Below are positions 26,419-34,321 of a DNA stretch of 64,000 nucleotides, in pieces. Below the pieces are notes generated by a model that was given only the letters and a program-made list of their open reading frames with translations, had not been told where the DNA came from and searched no databases. The stretch is from Marilutibacter chinensis. Its GTDB lineage: Bacteria; Pseudomonadota; Gammaproteobacteria; Xanthomonadales; Xanthomonadaceae. The position numbers and the translations under genes are program-made. Each line of letters begins with the position of its first letter. The first letter of the stretch is position 1. The stretch is from the NCBI RefSeq assembly GCF_021725675.1, contig NZ_JAKJPO010000007.1, positions 203,474-267,473 on the forward strand. The letters run 5' to 3'.

Positions 26419-27378
26419 TCAGCCTCCGACTCGCGGCGGCATCGGCGGCCGCGCCTGTTCCGCCTTGCCCGCCAGCGCCTCCTTCGCCAGTTCGGCGATG
26501 CCGCCGAGCGAGCCGATCATGCCGGCCGACTCCATCGGCATCAGGATGAACTTCTGGTTCGGCGCCTGCGCCAGCGCCTTGAACGCCTCGACGTACTTCT
26601 GCGCGACGAAGTAGTTGATCGCCTGCACGTTGCCGCTGGCGATCGCGTCGGAAACCATCTGTGTCGCCTTGGCCTCGGCTTCGGCCAGGCGTTCGCGGGC
26701 CTCGGCCTCGCGGAACTTGGCCTCCTTCTCGCCCTCGGCCTCGAGGATCGCCGACTGCTTCTCGCCCTCGGCACGCAGGATCTGTGCCTGGCGCAGGCCC
26801 TCGGCCTCGAGGATGTTCGCGCGCTTCTCGCGCTCGGCCTTCATCTGGCGGGCCATCGAGTCGACAAGGTCGCGTGGCGGCTGGATGTCGCGGATCTCGA
26901 TGCGGGTGACCTTGACGCCCCACGGGTTGGTGGCCTGGTCGACGACGGTCAGCAGCTGGGCATTGATCGTCTCGCGCTGGCTCAGCGACGCGTCCAGGTC
27001 CATCGAGCCGATCACGGTGCGGATGTTGGTCTGCACCAGCGCGATCATCGCGACCTCGAGGTTGGCGACCTCGTAGGCGGCCTTGGCGGCGTCGAGCACC
27101 TGGAAGAACACCACGCCGTCGACCTTGACCACCGCGTTGTCCTTGGTGATCACGTCCTGCGACGGCACGTCGAGCACCTGCTCCATCATGTTGACCTTGC
27201 GGCCGACGCCGTAGACGACCGGGATCAGGAAATGCAGCCCCGGGGTCATCGTGTGGGTGTACTTGCCGAAGCGCTCGACCGTCCACTCCCAGCCCTGCGG
27301 CACCATCCGCACGGTCTTGAACAGGACGACGACCCCGGCGAACAGCAGCACCAGCGAAACCAGCGAACCAAGCTCCAT
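26419..27378 (-). CDS. qmcA: SPFH/Band 7 stomatin-like protein QmcA
   Basis: A 319-residue inner-membrane protein with an N-terminal hydrophobic anchor (residues 5-22) and a Band 7 domain (WTVERFGKYTHTMTPGLHFL, KVNMMEQVLDVPSQDVITKDN, TNIRTVIGSMDLDASLSQR). A long Ala/Glu/Lys coiled coil follows (about 190-260), then the conserved NYFVAQKYVEAFKAL. The order of blocks matches E. coli QmcA closely. It forms oligomeric microdomain scaffolds, often with NfeD and the FtsH/HflKC system. The ATG at 27378 has AGGAGGGGG just upstream. It forms a two-gene operon with nfeD (3-nt gap). Confidence 0.95.
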   Translation of the reverse strand: MELGSLVSLVLLFAGVVVLFKTVRMVPQGWEWTVERFGKYTHTMTPGLHFLIPVVYGVGRKVNMMEQVLDVPSQDVITKDNAVVKVDGVVFFQVLDAAKAAYEVANLEVAMIALVQTNIRTVIGSMDLDASLSQRETINAQLLTVVDQATNPWGVKVTRIEIRDIQPPRDLVDSMARQMKAEREKRANILEAEGLRQAQILRAEGEKQSAILEAEGEKEAKFREAEARERLAEAEAKATQMVSDAIASGNVQAINYFVAQKYVEAFKALAQAPNQKFILMPMESAGMIGSLGGIAELAKEALAGKAEQARPPMPPRVGG

Positions 27379-27572
27379 ATCCCCCTCCTCGTGGACGAAC
27401 GGCCCGAGTATAGAGACAGGAAAGGCGCCATAGACGCCTGCATCCGCGACTGCGACGGGGCGCAGGCGGGCGCGGCCGGAGTGCGGCCACCCGTTGACGT
27501 CACCATCGGACGGCATCTGGCGAGGGCTGCGGATTCTTTGCCTATCCCGCTGTTTTTCCGTGCCAATTTATT

Positions 27573-27591
27573 GAGAATGATTATCATATTT
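27573..27591 (+). promoter_or_regulatory. Fur box upstream of the FecA-like receptor
   Basis: GAGAATGATTATCATATTT matches most positions of the 19-bp Fur consensus, within a markedly AT-rich stretch (27565-27600). It lies about 50 nt before the start codon of the TonB receptor, so iron-dependent repression is expected. Confidence 0.82.
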
Positions 27592-27640
27592 AATATATTG
27601 GGAGGATTGGCGCGCCGCGCCGTCCACCAAGAACCAAACC

Positions 27641-29878
27641 GTGAAGACGCTCCACCCCAACCGCTCCCTGCTGGCCTTCGCCATCGCCACCGCCTGTGGG
27701 CTGGCGCATGCCGAAACCCCGACGGTCACCGCCAGTGACCAGGCCGTCACCCTCGACCATCTGACCGTGGTCGGCAGCGCGCAGAAGGCCGCCGAGAGCG
27801 CCGGCTCCGCCGCCTACCTCGACACCCTGACCCTGCAGAAGCACGACTACCGCGACATCCAGCGCACCGTGCGCCAGGTCACCGGCGTCTACGCGGTGGA
27901 CGAGGAAGGCTATGGACTGCGGCCGAACATCGGCATCCGCGGCTCGGGTACCGACCGCAACAGCCGCATCACGGTGATGGAGGACGGCGTGCCGATCGCG
28001 CCGGCGGTCTATGCCGCACCGGCCGCGTACTACTTCCCGACCGCCGCACGGATGAGTGCCGTCGAGGTCCGCAAGGGCTCGGCGACGATCCGCAGCGGCC
28101 CGCGCACCACCGGCGGCACGATCAACCTGATCTCCACCCCGATCCCGCAGCGGACCTCGGGCCTGGTCGACTTCGCCTGGGGCACCGACCAGACCCTGCA
28201 GGCGCACGCCTGGGCCGGCGGCAGCGGCGACAACGTCGGCTGGCTGCTTGAAACCGCACAGCAGGCGACCGACGGCTTCAAGCGCCTCGACGGCAACGGC
28301 AGCGCGTCCAGCAGGGGCACCGGCTACACGCTGGAGGACTACCTCGGCAAGTTCCGCATCCACACCGGCGCCGACGCACGTTTCTACCAGTCGCTGGAGG
28401 TCAAGCTCGGCAAGACCGAACAGGACGGCGACGAGACCTATCTCGGCCTGACCGATGCCGACTTCCGCGCGCGTCCGGACCGCCGCTACGCCGGCTCGCA
28501 GCAGGACAACATCGCCACCGATCACGAGCAGGTCGAGCTGCGCCATTACATCGCCTTCTCCGACACCGTCGACCTGACCACGGTCGTCTACGAGAACGAG
28601 TTCTCGCGCAACTGGTACAAGCTCAACGACGTGCGCAACAGCGACGATACCGGCTGGATCGGGATCGGCTCGATCCTGGCCGATCCGGCCACCCATGCCG
28701 ACCAGTACGCCTGGCTGACCGGCGACGACAGCACCGTCGGGGCCCTGCGCGTGCGCAACAACAACCGCAGCTACTACAGCAAGGGCGTGCAGAGCGTGCT
28801 GGGCTGGAGCCTCGGCACGGACGGCGTGCGGCATGGGTTCGAGTTCGGCGTGCGCTACCACGAGGACCAGGAGAGCCGCTTCCAGGACGACGACCGCTAC
28901 ACGATGCTCGACGGCACGATGGTGCTGGCCTCGGACGGCGCCCCGGGCACCCAGGACAACCGCACCGGCGACGCCAAGGCGATCGCCGCCTACGTGCAGG
29001 ACGAGATCCGTTTCGGCGACTGGATCGTCACTCCGGGCCTGCGCTATGAATCGATCGACCTGACCCGCACCGACTACGCCAGGCAGGCCGACGGTCGTGC
29101 ACTCGGCCCGACCCGGGTACGCAAGTCGTCGGTGTCCGAGTGGATGCCGGGCCTCGGCGTGACCTGGCTGGCCGGCGAGGACTTCAACCTGTTCGCCAGC
29201 GCGCACAAGGGCTTCAACCCTCCCGGCCCGGGTTCGGAGTCCGACCCCGAGGAAAGCCTCAACGTCGAGGCCGGCCTGCGCTGGAGCCGCGACAGCCTGC
29301 AGACCGAGCTGGTCGGATTCTGGAACGACTACGACAACCTCGTCGCCACCTGCACCGCCTCGTCGGGCGGCGGTTGCGTGATCGGCGACCAGTTCGACGG
29401 CGGCGAAGCGCGCGTCCTCGGCATCGAGGCCAGCCTGGCCTACGACTTCGGCCAGGCCAACGGCTGGACCGTCGGCATGCCGGTTCGGCTGGGCTACACC
29501 TGGACCGACGCCGAGTTCCGCAACAGCTTCGAGAGCGACTTCGAGGAATGGGGCGTGGTCGAGGCCGGCGACCTGCTGCCCTACCTGCCCGAGCAGGCGC
29601 TCAACGTCCAGGTCGGCCTCGAGGGCGAGCGCTGGCGGGTCAACCTGGCCGGCAACTACATCGACGACATGAGCACCAACGCTGCCGACACCGCGCCGCG
29701 CACCGGTTCGGCGTTCGTGGTCGACCTGGCCGCCGGTTACCGGCTGACCGGGCAGATCGAGTTGTTCGCCCGGGTGGAAAACCTGACCGACGAGGTCTGG
29801 ATCGCATCGCGCCGCCCGGCCGGCGCACGCCCGGGCATGCCGCGGCAGGCCTATGTCGGGGTGCGGGTGAACTTCTGA
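27641..29878 (+). CDS. TonB-dependent iron-siderophore receptor, FecA-like
   Basis: A 745-residue outer membrane receptor. It has a GTG start and a signal peptide (MKTLHPNRSLLAFAIATACG, cleaved near AHA-ET). The plug domain carries VTGVYAVDEEGYGLRPNIGI and SRITVMEDGVPIAPAVYAAP, then VEVRKGSATIRSGPRTTGG. The barrel ends with NLTDEVWIASRRPAGARPG and a C-terminal Phe. The plug resembles the FecA (ferric dicitrate) class, but the ligand is not proven. There is no N-terminal signalling domain between signal peptide and plug, so it is not a FecA-FecR transducer. A Fur box precedes it and a terminator follows. Confidence 0.93.
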   Translation: MKTLHPNRSLLAFAIATACGLAHAETPTVTASDQAVTLDHLTVVGSAQKAAESAGSAAYLDTLTLQKHDYRDIQRTVRQVTGVYAVDEEGYGLRPNIGIRGSGTDRNSRITVMEDGVPIAPAVYAAPAAYYFPTAARMSAVEVRKGSATIRSGPRTTGGTINLISTPIPQRTSGLVDFAWGTDQTLQAHAWAGGSGDNVGWLLETAQQATDGFKRLDGNGSASSRGTGYTLEDYLGKFRIHTGADARFYQSLEVKLGKTEQDGDETYLGLTDADFRARPDRRYAGSQQDNIATDHEQVELRHYIAFSDTVDLTTVVYENEFSRNWYKLNDVRNSDDTGWIGIGSILADPATHADQYAWLTGDDSTVGALRVRNNNRSYYSKGVQSVLGWSLGTDGVRHGFEFGVRYHEDQESRFQDDDRYTMLDGTMVLASDGAPGTQDNRTGDAKAIAAYVQDEIRFGDWIVTPGLRYESIDLTRTDYARQADGRALGPTRVRKSSVSEWMPGLGVTWLAGEDFNLFASAHKGFNPPGPGSESDPEESLNVEAGLRWSRDSLQTELVGFWNDYDNLVATCTASSGGGCVIGDQFDGGEARVLGIEASLAYDFGQANGWTVGMPVRLGYTWTDAEFRNSFESDFEEWGVVEAGDLLPYLPEQALNVQVGLEGERWRVNLAGNYIDDMSTNAADTAPRTGSAFVVDLAAGYRLTGQIELFARVENLTDEVWIASRRPAGARPGMPRQAYVGVRVNF

Positions 29879-29907
29879 GGCATCCGTTCGGAACGGATCG
29901 AGACGCG

Positions 29908-29938
29908 AAGGCCGGGAGCGATCCCGGCCTTCTTCGTT
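29908..29938 (+). terminator. Terminator after the FecA-like receptor
   Basis: The 10-bp perfect stem AAGGCCGGGA / TCCCGGCCTT with a GCGA loop is followed by CTTCGTT. It starts 30 nt after the stop codon. Confidence 0.82.
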
Positions 29939-30189
29939 GCCGCACGACGATGGCACCCTCGCGGCCTGCGTTGCGACTTCCAGGCCCGGGCCCTGCTTCC
30001 GCCACACGCTCATGCCTGCGGCGCGAGTTCCCGTTCCGGGGGCGACGGCGTTGCCGCCCGATAGCCGTGCCGTTCGAGATCGGCCGCGCATTCCCGGCCT
30101 CCGCTCGGAATTCCAGGCCGCCGCCGCCCGTCCGAAGACGGACGGAAGACTGCGACGGTTTCGCCGCCGGGTGCATCCTATCGACCTGA
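29939..30189. other. Intergenic stretch before the ECF sigma gene
   Basis: Non-coding, very GC-rich. It holds several short palindromes and a segment (29995-30025, including CTCATGCCTGCGGCGC) that resembles the stretch around 16965-16995 after the GMC gene. This suggests a second dispersed repeat type. No promoter could be identified with confidence. Confidence 0.5.
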
Positions 30190-30795
30190 ATGCAGCCCGC
30201 ATCCTCCTTCGCGATCGATGTCCCCGATGCCCTGCTGGCGCGTGCGCGGGCCGGCGAGCGCGGCGCGTTCGAGCAGCTCTACCGATGGTTCGAGCGGCCG
30301 GTGTTCACCCTGGCGCTGCGGATCTGCGGCGACCGCGAGGAGGCGGCCGAAGTGCTGCAGGAGACGATGTTGAAGGTGCTGGGACGAATCACCGAGTTCC
30401 GCGGCGAGAACGGCAGTCCGTTCTGGGGGTGGTTGCGCCAGGTCGCGATCAACGAAGCACTGATGCGGCTGCGCCACCAGCGCCGTTTCGCCCACGACGT
30501 CGCGCTGGAGGACGACGGCTGGCTGCAGGACGAAGGTCCGCTGCCGCCGGCCGCCGCCGATGCAGCGCAACTGCAGCGTGCGCTGGCCGCGCTGCCTGCA
30601 CTGACCCGTGGCGTGCTGTGGCTGTACCACGCCGAGGGCTACACCCACGAGGAGATCGCGGCCCTGATGCAGCGCACCGCGAGCTTCTCGAAATCGCAGG
30701 TCGCACGCGGCAGCCGGCGCCTGCGGCAACTGCTCGAAACCGGCCCGGAGACGGATGCCGGGCGCGAACCGATTCCGGAGACCCGCCATGCCTGA
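30190..30795 (+). CDS. ECF-type RNA polymerase sigma factor
   Basis: A 201-residue sigma70-family protein of ECF size. Region 2 is visible in RGAFEQLYRWFERPVFTLAL and the following GDREEAAEVLQETMLKVL. Region 4 follows in LPALTRGVLWLYHAEGYTHE and EIAALMQRT, with the basic recognition helix SKSQVARGSRRLRQLL. It would direct transcription of a stress or envelope regulon. Its stop codon overlaps the next gene by 8 nt, and that gene encodes a one-TM protein of anti-sigma design, so this is probably a sigma/anti-sigma pair. Confidence 0.9.
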   Translation: MQPASSFAIDVPDALLARARAGERGAFEQLYRWFERPVFTLALRICGDREEAAEVLQETMLKVLGRITEFRGENGSPFWGWLRQVAINEALMRLRHQRRFAHDVALEDDGWLQDEGPLPPAAADAAQLQRALAALPALTRGVLWLYHAEGYTHEEIAALMQRTASFSKSQVARGSRRLRQLLETGPETDAGREPIPETRHA

Positions 30796-31870
30796 CATGG
30801 GCTTGCCCCACGACCGCCACGATGACTCCCGCGACGGCGCGCCACGGCCGCTCCCGCGCGACTGGCGTGAAGCGCTGTCGGCACTGCCGCTCGATACCCC
30901 CGACAGTGACGGCTGGGCGCGACTGGCCGCCTGTCTGCCGGTCGCAGGTGCCAGCGCCCCCTCCGATGACCTGCGCACCCGTCAGCTGCCCGGAGCCGCG
31001 GCTCCTGCCCATGACGGGCGCACCGCGCCGGGGCGGAGTCGCCGCCTGCGCGCATGGCTGTCGCTGGCCGCGGTGCTCGCAGCCGTCGCGGCGATTCCAC
31101 TGCAGCAGCGCCTGATGTCCGGGGCGGCCGACGACCCGCCGCCGACGCCCGTCCCGTCCATGACTTCGGCGGATCCGACGACGGAGCAGCCGACGTCCGC
31201 CACCGCTCCCGCCGCCCCATCACCCGCGACCCGCACGCCGTCGACGGTCGCCATCGGAGATGTCCCTGCAGGTGGTGACAGCCCGATCGCCACCGTTGTA
31301 CGGCCCGGGCAGGGCGACGGACGCGGCAGCCGGCGCGCAGCCGACACGACGACGACCGCGCGCGACACGGCGTCGCGACCGGCTCCACGGCACGAGGTCC
31401 GGGTCGCCGATATCTCCACGCCCCGGCACGGGAACGGCACCGCCAACCCTGGCGAAGCCTCCCCGGCCGGCGCCGGCATCCCCGCTTCCGGGCAGGTCGA
31501 TGCAAGCCCGGCGGGCACCGCGATATCGAGGCGCGAACCGACCGATCCAACCGATGCCGTCGCCGGGCCGGACCACGACGAGCTCGAGCGCCTGTACGCG
31601 GAGTCGGCGCGGCTGGAGGCGCTGGTCGCGATCGCGCGCGACGACAACGTCGCGAGCGCGCCGGCGATGCTGCTGACCGCTTCGCTCGACGACCGGATCG
31701 GCCGCATCGATGGCGCGCTGTCGCAGCCGGAACTCGATCGCCAGCAGCGGCTGCAACTGTGGCGGTCCCGCGTCGAGACGCTGCACGAGCTCGCTGGCGT
31801 CGAGACCACGCAGCGCTGGCTGTCGGCGCGCGGCGAGAGCTGGGATGCCGCGCTGGTGCAGGTCGATTGA
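30788..31870 (+). CDS. Single-pass membrane protein, probable anti-sigma factor
   Basis: A 360-residue protein without a recognised family signature. The N-terminal about 80 residues (DWREALSALPLDTPDSDGW...) are cytoplasmic-looking, followed by one transmembrane segment (AWLSLAAVLAAVAAIPLQQ, about residues 80-100). A long Pro/Thr/Ala-rich, disordered, probably periplasmic stretch comes next, then a helical C-terminal domain (HDELERLYAESARLEALVAI onward). This matches the layout of membrane anti-sigma factors. The start codon lies inside the end of the sigma gene (8-nt overlap), which implies translational coupling. Confidence 0.72.
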   Translation: MPDMGLPHDRHDDSRDGAPRPLPRDWREALSALPLDTPDSDGWARLAACLPVAGASAPSDDLRTRQLPGAAAPAHDGRTAPGRSRRLRAWLSLAAVLAAVAAIPLQQRLMSGAADDPPPTPVPSMTSADPTTEQPTSATAPAAPSPATRTPSTVAIGDVPAGGDSPIATVVRPGQGDGRGSRRAADTTTTARDTASRPAPRHEVRVADISTPRHGNGTANPGEASPAGAGIPASGQVDASPAGTAISRREPTDPTDAVAGPDHDELERLYAESARLEALVAIARDDNVASAPAMLLTASLDDRIGRIDGALSQPELDRQQRLQLWRSRVETLHELAGVETTQRWLSARGESWDAALVQVD

Positions 31871-31949
31871 TGCCGCAACGATGCGGTCGTACCCACTGTG
31901 ACCGACACGCCGCCCCCCTTCACGTATTCCGACGATGACCGAGGCACCC

Positions 31950-33179
31950 ATGAAAACGACGTCCTTCCATGCTCTCGCGCTGGCCTGCGCCACCGTGCTG
32001 GCGGTCGGCATCGGCCCGACCCTGGCCGCCGATCCGGATACGGACAGGCACCGCGAACTCGAAACCGCCCGCGCCGAACTCGACCGTGCGGCGCGCCGGG
32101 TCGCCGAGCTTTCGCGCGAGTTGGGCCAGTCCTACGGCGATCCGCTTGTCATCGAGCACCGCATCGCGAGCAAGCCGGTGCTCGGGGTGGTGCTGGCGGC
32201 GGACGACCAGCGCGGCACGCGCATCGCCGCGGTCACCCCCGGCAGCGCCGCGGCCAAGGCCGGACTGCGCGGCAGCGACCGTCTGCTCAGCGTCGACGGC
32301 GTCGCGATCGCGGGCACGGACGGCAACCGTCGTCTGTCGGGTGCGCGCGAGCTGCTGTCAGGGCTTTCGACCGATACCCCGGTGCTCATCGGCTACGAGC
32401 GCGACGGCAAGCGCACCAGCGTGAAGGTGACCCCGCAGATGGACGAACGGGTGCTGGCGTTCCGCGGGTTCGACGATGGCGAGCTGCTGGCCCGCGGCGG
32501 CGTACGCATGCGACAGAGCGACGACGGCCTGCTGATGATCGAGGCCGACAGACTCGAACTCGGGACCCCCGAAGTCGGGCGCCGCGCGCTGCGCAACAGC
32601 GGCACCATGATCGAACTGGACGACGCCGACTTCGATTTCGAGCGGGTCGAGGAACTGGCGATCGCTCCGTTGGTCCGGACCCAGGTCGTCCGGCTCGGCC
32701 GCGAGGCCTGCCGGGACGGCGGCTGCGTCGCACCCGCGCTGGTCGAGGCATTCCGCTGGAACGGCCTGAACCTGGCCTCGGTGGACAGGGAACTCGGCCG
32801 CTACTTCGGCACCGATGCCGGCGTGCTGGTGCTGAGCACCGGTCCCGAGCTGGCCGGCCTGGAGGCGGGCGACGTGATCCGCAAGGTCGACGGCAAGGCG
32901 GTGACCACCCCGCGCGAGGCGATGGACGCGCTGCGCGAAAAGGATTCCGGCGCGAAGGTCGCGGTCGAGTACCTGCGCGACCGCCGGGCCGCGACCACCC
33001 AGGTCACCGTGCCCGAGCCACGGGTGCTGAATCTGCCACCGCCGCCCGCTCCACCTGCGCCACCTCGGCCGCCCGCACCGCCGAAGCCGGCAACGGCACC
33101 GCCACCACCCGCCGTGCCGGCAGCGCCCGACGCACCTGCGCCGCCGCCCCCACCCGCGCCACCGCTCGCCTTCGTCTGA
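31950..33179 (+). CDS. Exported two-PDZ protein with proline-rich tail
   Basis: A 409-residue protein. It has a signal peptide (MKTTSFHALALACATVLAVG, cleavage near LAA-DP), a short coiled coil (33-60) and a first PDZ domain (about 72-155: LGVVLAADDQRGTRIAAVTP, GSAAAKAGLRGSDRLLSVDG). A linker rich in charged residues leads to a second PDZ domain (about 265-345: LVLSTGPELAGLEAGDVIRK). The Pro/Ala tail (about 355-409) is almost repetitive. No protease domain is present. The ATG at 31950 has GAGG 7 nt upstream. It follows the sigma/anti-sigma-like genes on the same strand, so it may sense envelope stress or scaffold a protease (inference). Confidence 0.85.
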   Translation: MKTTSFHALALACATVLAVGIGPTLAADPDTDRHRELETARAELDRAARRVAELSRELGQSYGDPLVIEHRIASKPVLGVVLAADDQRGTRIAAVTPGSAAAKAGLRGSDRLLSVDGVAIAGTDGNRRLSGARELLSGLSTDTPVLIGYERDGKRTSVKVTPQMDERVLAFRGFDDGELLARGGVRMRQSDDGLLMIEADRLELGTPEVGRRALRNSGTMIELDDADFDFERVEELAIAPLVRTQVVRLGREACRDGGCVAPALVEAFRWNGLNLASVDRELGRYFGTDAGVLVLSTGPELAGLEAGDVIRKVDGKAVTTPREAMDALREKDSGAKVAVEYLRDRRAATTQVTVPEPRVLNLPPPPAPPAPPRPPAPPKPATAPPPPAVPAAPDAPAPPPPPAPPLAFV

Positions 33180-33276
33180 GCCTGCCGCAGGCTGGACCCA
33201 TCGCTCCGGCGTGTCTCCACGCCGGGGCTTCTCCATGGCCGGACCGGCGCATCGCCGGCAACGGATGCGCCCGCGT

Positions 33277-34254
33277 TCAGCGCGACTCCGCGGCCACCGG
33301 CGTCGCCGCCGGCTCCACCCACTTCGCGAACACCGCGTCGATCTCGGCATCGCTGACCGATCCCCCCTCCTCCAGCGTGCCCGCGTGCTCGAACAGCGGA
33401 ATGATCATCGCCATGCCGTCGATCTGGGTCTTCAGGTGTGCGCCCGGTGCCCGGGTCAGGTAACCGTCCCAGCGCTCACGCACCTTCGCCCAGAAGTCCC
33501 GGGTTGCATCCCAGTACCTGTATGCGGCGGCAAAATCGATCCCGTCGGCCTTCTGGTAGTCGTTGAAGCCGAACTCGCGGACCAGCTCCGCCTGGCTGCC
33601 GTCGGGCTTGCGCAGTACCTTGGTATTGAACTGCTCGTGGGTCCAGCCGTTCGCCGTCACGGTATGGCGATTGACGACGGACAGCGCGTTGTAGTCGTCG
33701 CGCTTGGTGTATTCGCGGCGCGGCAGCGGCCGCCAGCTCAGGTCGCTGGTCCAGGTCGACACGCCGTCCTTGTGCTCCCAACGGCCGGTGCCGCAGTAGC
33801 GCGGCGCGTCGCTGACCTCGTACACGCACTGTGTCCATGCGCCCTCGTTGAGCGCGGCCGGAATCGCGTGCACGGTCCAGGTCTGGTCGTCGCTGAACTC
33901 GAACCGGTTTGGCGCTTCGTATACCCAGTCCTGGCGCCAGTGCTTGGTCACGTGCTGGCTCTTGGCGTCGACCAGGATGTGCTGCAGGACGATGTGGCCA
34001 GGGCTGTCCTCGACCACGATCACGGCCTCGTCGGCACCGCTGCGCATCGCCGGCCCGCGTTCGTAGCCGGGCTGCAGGCGCACGGTTTCGTCGAACGCGA
34101 AGTCGACGATGTACTCGCCCTGCATCGCCAGGATCGCGGCGCGGTCGCGGACGACAGTGTCCGCGGAACGGTCGTCGGCCCGGGCCGGACCGGCGAGCAG
34201 GACGCAGGCGAGCGGAACGGTTGCGAGAGCGTGCAAGGTCGGTCGGATGTTCAT
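33277..34254 (-). CDS. DUF6607 family periplasmic protein, heme-operon associated
   Basis: A 325-residue exported protein with a signal peptide (MNIRPTLHALATVPLACVLL, cleavage near ARA-DD). The body has conserved Trp/Tyr-rich segments (HWRQDWVYEAPNRFEFSDDQ, CGTGRWEHKDGVSTWTSDL, RPLPRREYTKRDDYNAL) and fits the DUF6607 family, which is known mainly from the neighbourhood of heme/TonB receptors. The function is unknown. It is the third gene of hemP - receptor - DUF6607, starting 67 nt after the receptor stop. It may bind or hand over heme in the periplasm (inference). Confidence 0.8.
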   Translation of the reverse strand: MNIRPTLHALATVPLACVLLAGPARADDRSADTVVRDRAAILAMQGEYIVDFAFDETVRLQPGYERGPAMRSGADEAVIVVEDSPGHIVLQHILVDAKSQHVTKHWRQDWVYEAPNRFEFSDDQTWTVHAIPAALNEGAWTQCVYEVSDAPRYCGTGRWEHKDGVSTWTSDLSWRPLPRREYTKRDDYNALSVVNRHTVTANGWTHEQFNTKVLRKPDGSQAELVREFGFNDYQKADGIDFAAAYRYWDATRDFWAKVRERWDGYLTRAPGAHLKTQIDGMAMIIPLFEHAGTLEEGGSVSDAEIDAVFAKWVEPAATPVAAESR

Positions 34255-34321
34255 GGTTGGATTCCTCTGGCTGGCAGTGGCTTGCGGGAGTTCGGGGCGG
34301 GCGGCGGGCGGGTGGCCGCGG

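Noticed and set aside
27590..30202. A very long open frame on the minus strand opposite the FecA-like receptor
   Set aside because: It is antisense to a clearly coding receptor, has no family motif and shows the low-complexity Val/Ala/Arg composition of a shadow frame in GC-rich DNA. The same applies to 34109-36634 opposite the heme receptor, 43540-45849 opposite the siderophore receptor and 40296-42191.
27641..30795. A FecA-FecI-FecR signalling system
   Set aside because: The receptor lacks the N-terminal signalling domain, a terminator separates it from the sigma gene, and the protein after the sigma factor lacks FecR motifs.
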